Assembly (NCBI GenBank): GCA_017427625.1
Contig: JAFRSL010000139.1
Location: 1-5,923, forward strand
DNA length: 5,923 nucleotides
Direction: 5' to 3'
Source: Synergistaceae bacterium
GTDB lineage: Bacteria; Synergistota; Synergistia; Synergistales; Aminobacteriaceae
The translations under genes and the position numbers were made by a program. The notes under the pieces were generated by a model. The model made no database searches. It saw nothing but the letters and a program-made list of their open reading frames with translations, and had not been told where the DNA came from. This document shows, in pieces, positions 1 to 3,525 of this stretch. Each line of letters starts with the position of its first letter. Within the stretch, counting starts at the first letter, position 1.

Positions 1-732
1 CTTGTGGAACAATCCTTTTGCCGATGGCGTACCCATGAGGACGAGGGTCTTTGCGCCGCCTCCTGACTGACCGAACACAGTAACATTCTCGGGATCTCCG
101 CCGAAGTTTGCAATGTTACTGTGAATCCATTCGAGAGCCGCGACAATATCACGTGTACTTTGGTTGAATGAGTCCTTGTACTTCCCGCCGTAAGCCGAAA
201 GATCAAGGAAGCCCTCAACGTTGAGCCTGTGGTTTACGCTGACGACAACGACATCGCCCTTCCGTGACAAGTTCTCGCCGTCGTAAACATCCTCGACAGT
301 TGCCGCGCCCATCATGTGCCCGCCTCCGTGTAACCAGACCATTACGGGGCGTTTCGCGTCATCGAGTGCGGGGGTCCAGATGTTGAGGTTCTGGCAGTTG
401 TAGCTCTGTGCGAGGATTCTGGGTTCCCAGTGAGGCCAGAAGTAGTGCGGCGGGAAAATGTCGCCCTCGCGTGAGGTGTCCTGCGGGGACATTGTTCCGT
501 AAGTCAGCGCGAGACGGATTCCTTCCCATGCCGGAACTTTCGTCGGGGGCATGAAGCGTTCGGCCTGAGCGTAGGGGACTCCGTGGTACGTGAATATTCC
601 ATCACGGACGTAGCCCTGCAACTTTCCGGCCTCTGTGTCAACGACAGCTATTCCCGGCCCTGCGAGAATCTCAGCGAATGCCGAGCCTGCAAGTGCTAAT
701 ACGACAAGTGTTACTGCAAAAATTTTACGCAT
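1..732 (-). CDS. Exported type B carboxylesterase, N-terminal 244 residues (runs off left edge)
   Basis: My translation from the ATG at 732 stays open to base 1 and gives 244 residues, about half of the ~500 usual for this family. Residues 1-20 form a signal peptide ending AFA before Glu21, so the enzyme should act in the periplasm or outside. Family landmarks come in the right order: GVPYA near 50-54, an NCQNLNIWTP block at 112-121, the oxyanion-hole HGGG at 135-138, NHRLN and GF around 167-175, FGGDPENVTVFG at 210-221, and the nucleophile elbow GQSGG with Ser223. The catalytic acid and His would lie beyond the edge. The elbow has Gln and Gly where many members have GESAG; I recall this as a common bacterial variant, so it is not a defect. 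The family hydrolyses carboxylic esters, and the substrate cannot be read here. GGAGGA at 741-746 lies 8 bases upstream, inside the previous gene's last codons, which supports this start and translational coupling. It is the third gene of the minus-strand operon. Confidence 0.93.
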   Translation of the reverse strand, partial: MRKIFAVTLVVLALAGSAFAEILAGPGIAVVDTEAGKLQGYVRDGIFTYHGVPYAQAERFMPPTKVPAWEGIRLALTYGTMSPQDTSREGDIFPPHYFWPHWEPRILAQSYNCQNLNIWTPALDDAKRPVMVWLHGGGHMMGAATVEDVYDGENLSRKGDVVVVSVNHRLNVEGFLDLSAYGGKYKDSFNQSTRDIVAALEWIHSNIANFGGDPENVTVFGQSGGGAKTLVLMGTPSAKGLFHK

Positions 733-735
733 TTA

Positions 736-1059
736 CTATTTCCTCCAAACATAAAATTGTTTTGTACCGATATTATAAATCTTGAACGGAGCAGTGAAAC
801 GCCCATTCTTGTCGATGAATGAATACAAACGGATTTCCTCATCAGGGGTCATACCGTAGCCGTCTTCATCTCTCCAGTACATTCCGTCAGGCTGTACCTG
901 CCAAATCATGATGATATTCCCATCGTAATCCACTATAGTCCGCTCCTCACCCGAAGCACTTGTGAACACGATTGAAGGATCATCTCCTTTCTTGCGGTAA
1001 AGATGATCACCAAATGTTACCCACGCATTAAGGGTTGGAGTTCCTGATGATTGTTTCAT
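736..1059 (-). CDS. Hypothetical protein, 107 aa, between two esterase genes
   Basis: I do not recognise this protein. I chose the ATG at 1059: it lies 4 bases after the stop of the upstream hydrolase and has an AAGGGG ribosome-binding motif about 10 bases ahead. A TTG at 1083 would add 8 residues but sits inside the upstream gene. The protein has no signal peptide, no membrane segment and no cysteine from this start, so it is probably cytoplasmic unless exported another way. It is rich in aromatic residues (WVTF at 13-16, MYWRDEDGYG at 60-69, FYVWRK at the end). It reads as alternating short strands and charged turns, like a small beta-rich domain, with an acidic middle (DEDGYGMTPDEE). Its stop is 3 bases from the next ATG, and its last codons contain that gene's Shine-Dalgarno. 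This packing argues that it is a real gene of the operon. Its role is unknown; a partner of the esterases or an unrelated passenger are both possible. Confidence 0.8.
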   Translation of the reverse strand: MKQSSGTPTLNAWVTFGDHLYRKKGDDPSIVFTSASGEERTIVDYDGNIIMIWQVQPDGMYWRDEDGYGMTPDEEIRLYSFIDKNGRFTAPFKIYNIGTKQFYVWRK

Positions 1060-1063
1060 TGAA

Positions 1064-2098
1064 TTACAGCCCCTTCGACTCAAGCCATCTCTCTATGTGA
1101 GCGGCTATCTCTTTGTTGTTCAGCTCTTGGAACATGAAATGACTGTTGCCCTTTATGCCCTCGTCAGGAAGATAAACAACTGTAGCATCTCCGCCGTCCT
1201 CGTTGTAGTGTTTCGCAAAATCACGGCACTGGTCAAGCACACTCTTCCAGAAAGCGGTACTCTTGATGTCTTCCGGGCCATTCTCGATGTAGTCGCCGAA
1301 GTAGAATATCATCGGGATTTTTGCCGCAACGAATTTCTTGTAGGTCTCGCTTCCAACTTCAGGAGCAAAGCCAGGTTCAATCGCAACGATAGCTGCCATG
1401 TTCTCCGTGTCAGTCTGCCAGCCTACACGACCTCCCTGCGAATGTGTCAGGTAGACAGCCTTCTTGCCCGTCATCTTGTGAGCTTCTGACAGCACAGCAC
1501 TCAAAGCCTCGCCGAAAATTACGACATCATAATTTCCTGTGTTCGGTGCCATCTGACGAAGGAATTGATTCAACGCTTCTTCTCCGGCGGGGAACTGACT
1601 GCCTTCGTAGCGGTTCGGGGTTCCTCGTCCGATCCTGAAATGCGTGTACCATGCCTGATCCCCGGGGTTGAACTCGGTTCCGTTTGCCCGCGTGTCTTGG
1701 TCGTTGTTCACGATTTTTACGGTTGAACCTGCTGCTCCTCGTCTTGGCTGGTCAACGAGGAATGCCGCTCGCCCTTCCTTGAGGAAAATGTCGCTCCAAC
1801 CCTCGCGCCTGTCAGGAGTGCTCTGCCAGCCCGTCCGAGTTTGCCCGTAACCGTGAAGGTAGACTATCGGGGTCTTGTTTTCGCCTTCGGGGATCTGGTA
1901 GAAGACATTCGCATGATCAACGTGGGCTGTGTTTCCTGCGCGTGAGAAATCAAGCCAGTTTTCCGAAACGTTGAACTCTCCCGGCAATGGTTCTGTTACA
2001 GTTCCTCCAGCCGAAAAAACTCCCTGCTCACGGATATTCAGACCGAACGCCGGAACCGTGAGCGACAATATTACAAATGCGAGTAAAAATTTTCTCAT
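1064..2098 (-). CDS. Exported alpha/beta-hydrolase (putative serine esterase), 344 aa
   Basis: Residues 1-19 form a Sec signal peptide ending AFG, predicting a periplasmic or secreted enzyme. The rest is an alpha/beta-hydrolase: a strand plus oxyanion loop IVYLHGYG at 78-85, a GWQSTPDRREGW segment at 90-101, a conserved-looking DQPRRG at 116-121, and the nucleophile elbow THSQGG at 218-223 with Ser220. The likely catalytic His is His320 in GNSHFMFQ, close to the C-terminus. The acid is probably Glu241 in AIEPG, after the strand following the elbow, or Asp269 in YFGDY. From memory, the GYGQ...GW...DQPRRG...HSQGG...GNSH set marks a poorly characterised bacterial hydrolase group annotated only as alpha/beta hydrolase; the substrate is not known to me. 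The start has AAAGGAG at 2108-2114, 9 bases ahead. This is the first gene of the minus-strand operon and is divergent from the MerR gene. It is distinct in sequence from the esterases on either side, so it is not a duplicate. Confidence 0.9.
   Translation of the reverse strand: MRKFLLAFVILSLTVPAFGLNIREQGVFSAGGTVTEPLPGEFNVSENWLDFSRAGNTAHVDHANVFYQIPEGENKTPIVYLHGYGQTRTGWQSTPDRREGWSDIFLKEGRAAFLVDQPRRGAAGSTVKIVNNDQDTRANGTEFNPGDQAWYTHFRIGRGTPNRYEGSQFPAGEEALNQFLRQMAPNTGNYDVVIFGEALSAVLSEAHKMTGKKAVYLTHSQGGRVGWQTDTENMAAIVAIEPGFAPEVGSETYKKFVAAKIPMIFYFGDYIENGPEDIKSTAFWKSVLDQCRDFAKHYNEDGGDATVVYLPDEGIKGNSHFMFQELNNKEIAAHIERWLESKGL
1069..1075 (-). promoter_or_regulatory. Ribosome-binding site that decides the start of the 107-aa protein
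   Basis: On the minus strand AAGGGGC lies 9-10 bases before the ATG at 1059. It is encoded within the last codons (Lys-Gly-Leu) of the upstream hydrolase. It matches the anti-Shine-Dalgarno only partly. It still favours the ATG at 1059 over the TTG at 1083 and suggests reinitiation by ribosomes that have just finished the upstream gene. Confidence 0.55.
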
Positions 2099-2123
2099 TG
2101 CAAATTTCTCCTTTCCAAAAAAT

Positions 2124-2135
2124 TAACACATGTTA
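2124..2135. repeat. Short palindrome TAACA-CA-TGTTA, possible operator
   Basis: A perfect 5-base inverted repeat with a 2-base centre lies 26 bases upstream of the minus-strand hydrolase ATG. It sits where a repressor would block the minus-strand promoter or leader. It is short enough to arise by chance in AT-rich DNA, so the operator call is tentative. Confidence 0.35.
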
Positions 2136-2140
2136 GAATT

Positions 2141-2168
2141 TTGACAACCGATAGATTATAACGGTCAA
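2141..2168. repeat. Imperfect dyad TTGAC...GTCAA with inner ACCG...CGGT, candidate MerR operator
   Basis: The arms TTGAC (2141-2145) and GTCAA (2164-2168) are 18 bases apart. Inside them ACCG (2147-2150) and CGGT (2162-2165) form a second dyad with an 11-base spacer. The centres differ by about 1.5 bases, so it is not one perfect palindrome. The minus-strand TATAAT lies within it. MerR-family dimers bind dyads in the promoter spacer, and this site lies directly upstream of the MerR gene, so it is the best operator candidate here. No motif comparison was possible. Confidence 0.4.
2155..2160 (-). promoter_or_regulatory. Candidate -10 box (TATAAT) for the minus-strand esterase operon
   Basis: Read on the minus strand, the hexamer is a perfect TATAAT, 57 bases upstream of the ATG at 2098, which gives a leader of about 50 bases. 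The upstream -35 region is poor (TCCCTA at 17 bases, TTCCCT at 18). The same bases read on the plus strand give TATAAC at 2157-2162, a possible -10 for the MerR gene, so the two promoters could overlap. Confidence 0.4.
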
Positions 2169-2195
2169 CCAAATTTTTAGGGAAGTGAAAATTTC

Positions 2196-2609
2196 ATGAT
2201 CTACACAATGTTACAGGCCTGCCGCGAAACAGGAATGACCTATCAGGGCCTCAAGTTCTACTGCAACGCCGGACTCGTCCCAAACGTTAAGCGCGACAAC
2301 ATCAACCGCCGTATATTCGACGACGACGACATCGCTTGGATTAAGAGCCTCCGAAAACTCAGGCAATGCGGAATGAGCATCGCTGACATTAAGGAATACA
2401 TGAACCTCTGCCTAAAAGGTGAAAGCAGCATACCCGAACGCAAGACCATACTCTCAAAGACGAGAAAGCGGCTTCAGGAACAGATTGACGAGCTTAAAGA
2501 GTCGATACGTTACATTGACGAGAAGCAGGGATTCTATAACGGCGTTCTCTCTGGGACAGTCAAATATGTCAGCCACCTTCTTCCCTGCGCGTGCAATCTG
2601 GACAGGTAG
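2196..2609 (+). CDS. MerR-family transcriptional regulator, 137 aa
   Basis: Residues 1-70 form a MerR-type winged helix-turn-helix: YTMLQACRETGMTYQGLKFY is the first helix-turn-helix, NAGLVPNVKRDN leads into the wing, and RRIFDDDDIAWIKSLRKLRQCGM at 38-60 corresponds to the usual RxYxxxDxxxLxxI block. Residues 81-115 are a charged heptad-like helix, the expected antiparallel dimerisation coiled coil. Only a short effector tail follows, ending LLPCACNLDR with Cys131 and Cys133. Other cysteines are at 9, 23, 58 and 72. From memory, the FYCN-GLVPNVKR and CGMSI segments mark a subgroup common in Firmicutes and other gut anaerobes. The gene is divergent from the hydrolase operon and just upstream of the feruloyl-type esterase, so it probably regulates one or both, and itself. 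The start is the only sensible ATG, with weak GGAAG 10 bases ahead. The effector is unknown. Confidence 0.92.
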   Translation: MIYTMLQACRETGMTYQGLKFYCNAGLVPNVKRDNINRRIFDDDDIAWIKSLRKLRQCGMSIADIKEYMNLCLKGESSIPERKTILSKTRKRLQEQIDELKESIRYIDEKQGFYNGVLSGTVKYVSHLLPCACNLDR

Positions 2610-2634
2610 GTACAATCGCAACTGTGTTTCAGGG

Positions 2635-2653
2635 TATAATGTCAATCGAGGTG
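2635..2653 (+). promoter_or_regulatory. Candidate -10 box and ribosome-binding site of the feruloyl-type esterase
   Basis: A perfect TATAAT at 2635-2640 lies in the 51-base gap after the MerR gene, and GAGGTG at 2648-2653 sits 7 bases before the ATG at 2661. The ribosome-binding site is convincing and fixes the start. The promoter is less so: no -35 match lies 16-19 bases upstream, and transcription from it would begin around 2647, right at the ribosome-binding site. Read-through from the MerR promoter is an alternative, and both could operate. Confidence 0.4.
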
Positions 2654-2660
2654 ATTAAAC

Positions 2661-3482
2661 ATGAAGAAATATCTTGCGGTAATCTTGGTTGTGCTCCTTT
2701 TCACGACAGGGGCATATGCGGAAAGTGTCAGCCTTCACATTGACGGCTCAGTTGGGAAACTCTCGGCAGTGATCCAGAGGCCAGAACTCAAAGCTGGCGA
2801 GAAATGCCCGATGGTCATGCTTCTTCACGGCTTCACGGGCAACAAGACAAACCGGCCACTGACCGACATTGCTGACGCTCTGGAGAAGGAAGGCATCGCT
2901 TCAATCCGCTTCGACTTCAACGGGCACGGCGAGAGTGAGGGTGCGTTCGAGAACATGACGGTACTGAACGAGATTGAGGACGCTAAGAAGGTCTTTGAGT
3001 ACGTCAAGGGGCTTGAATATGTTGACGGCGTTTCAATCGCGGGGCATTCACAGGGCGGAGTCGTTTCGAGCATGGTTGCGGGCGAACTGGGACACGGGAA
3101 CATCAAGAGCGTTGTGCTCCTCGCACCTGCGGCAGTACTTCGTGATGATGCTCTGAGGGGAAACGTATTCGGCTCTGCGTTCGATGCTGGGAATCCTCCT
3201 GAGACCGTTAAGGTTATGGGAAGGTTCGACTTGGGACGAGGCTACATACTTTCAGCGCAGACCTTGCCGATTTACGAGACGGCTGAGAAATTCACAGGGC
3301 CTGTGTGCTTGATTCACGGGACGGCTGACAGGATTGTTCCCTACACCTACAGCCTGAGCTATCACCGTGTGTATTCGGACAGTGAGCTTCATCTCATTGA
3401 CGGCGCGGACCATGGCTTCAACGGTTTTGAGAAGACTGCGGCGGAATTTGCTGTGCCCTTCTTGAAATCTCACACGAAGTAA
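2661..3482 (+). CDS. Exported cinnamoyl/feruloyl esterase-like alpha/beta-hydrolase, 273 aa
   Basis: Residues 1-20 are a Sec signal peptide (AYA before Glu21). The mature part carries the oxyanion loop LLHGFTGNK at 54-62, the segment FDFNGHGESEG at 84-94, the nucleophile elbow GHSQGG at 128-133 (Ser130), the acid loop HGTADRIVP at 219-227 (Asp223), and GADHGF with His251. A complete Ser-Asp-His triad is therefore visible. The blocks FENMTVLNEIEDA at 96-108, VVLLAPAA at 151-158 and LPIYE at 202-206 closely match my memory of the cinnamoyl esterases Est1E (Butyrivibrio) and LJ0536 (Lactobacillus). The Ser-Asp and Ser-His spacings (93 and 121 residues) agree within a residue or two. Those enzymes release ferulate and related hydroxycinnamates from plant esters. 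As I recall they lack a signal peptide, whereas this one has a clear one. It follows the MerR gene on the same strand. The substrate is inferred from the family, and a general short-chain carboxylesterase is possible. Confidence 0.92.
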   Translation: MKKYLAVILVVLLFTTGAYAESVSLHIDGSVGKLSAVIQRPELKAGEKCPMVMLLHGFTGNKTNRPLTDIADALEKEGIASIRFDFNGHGESEGAFENMTVLNEIEDAKKVFEYVKGLEYVDGVSIAGHSQGGVVSSMVAGELGHGNIKSVVLLAPAAVLRDDALRGNVFGSAFDAGNPPETVKVMGRFDLGRGYILSAQTLPIYETAEKFTGPVCLIHGTADRIVPYTYSLSYHRVYSDSELHLIDGADHGFNGFEKTAAEFAVPFLKSHTK

Positions 3483-3492
3483 CAACAAAAAC

Positions 3493-3517
3493 AGCGGGGA
3501 AGCATACACACCCCGCT
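3493..3517. terminator. Hairpin terminator between convergent genes
   Basis: AGCGGGG (3493-3499) pairs perfectly with CCCCGCT (3511-3517), a 7-base-pair GC-rich stem with an 11-base loop. It lies in the 43-base gap between the convergent stops at 3482 and 3526. Read on the minus strand, the stem is followed by GTTTTTGTTGTT, a reasonable U-tract, so it should end the AsmA-like transcript. On the plus strand the downstream tract is weaker (ATACTTTCT), so it may work less well for the esterase. Confidence 0.75.
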
Positions 3518-3525
3518 ATACTTTC

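Larger units (their letters stand above)
2099..2195. promoter_or_regulatory. Divergent promoter/operator region between the esterase operon and the MerR gene
   Basis: This 97-base, AT-rich stretch separates two outward-reading transcription units and must hold both promoters unless distant ones are used. It contains the minus-strand ribosome-binding site AAAGGAG (2108-2114), a weak plus-strand one (GGAAG at 2181-2185), two inverted repeats (listed separately) and a perfect minus-strand TATAAT at 2155-2160. No clear -35 box sits 17 bases from that -10; TTCCCT at 18 bases is the nearest fit. TTGACA at 2141-2146 looks like a -35 box on the plus strand, but I see no -10 at a normal distance. Poor -35 boxes or abnormal spacing would suit activation by a MerR protein, which is an inference. 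Confidence 0.6.

Noticed and set aside
219..226. A degenerate carboxylesterase active site, since the elbow reads GQSGGG and not GESAGG.
   Set aside because: The coordinates given are residue numbers of the protein (bases about 55-78). The nucleophile Ser and flanking glycines are intact, and I recall this variant as widespread in bacterial type B esterases, so it does not suggest loss of function.
1060..1083. TTG start at 1083 giving a 115-aa version of the small protein (MSRRGCNS extension).
   Set aside because: It starts inside the upstream hydrolase gene, uses a rare start codon and has only a weak AGAGAG ahead of it. The ATG at 1059 has better spacing and signal.
1097..1489. Plus-strand 130-codon frame opposite the 344-aa hydrolase.
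   Set aside because: It is antisense to a gene with clear catalytic motifs and has no domain of its own, so it is best explained as a shadow frame.
2141..2162. TTGACA at 2141 plus TATAAC at 2157 as a normal sigma-70 promoter for the MerR gene.
   Set aside because: The spacer would be only 10 bases, far below the working range, so the two hexamers cannot belong to one promoter.
2419..2658. Plus-strand 79-codon frame starting with GTG inside the MerR gene and running to just before the next gene.
   Set aside because: It overlaps the well-supported regulator in another frame, its sequence looks like random shifted codons, and it would bury the next gene's ribosome-binding site.
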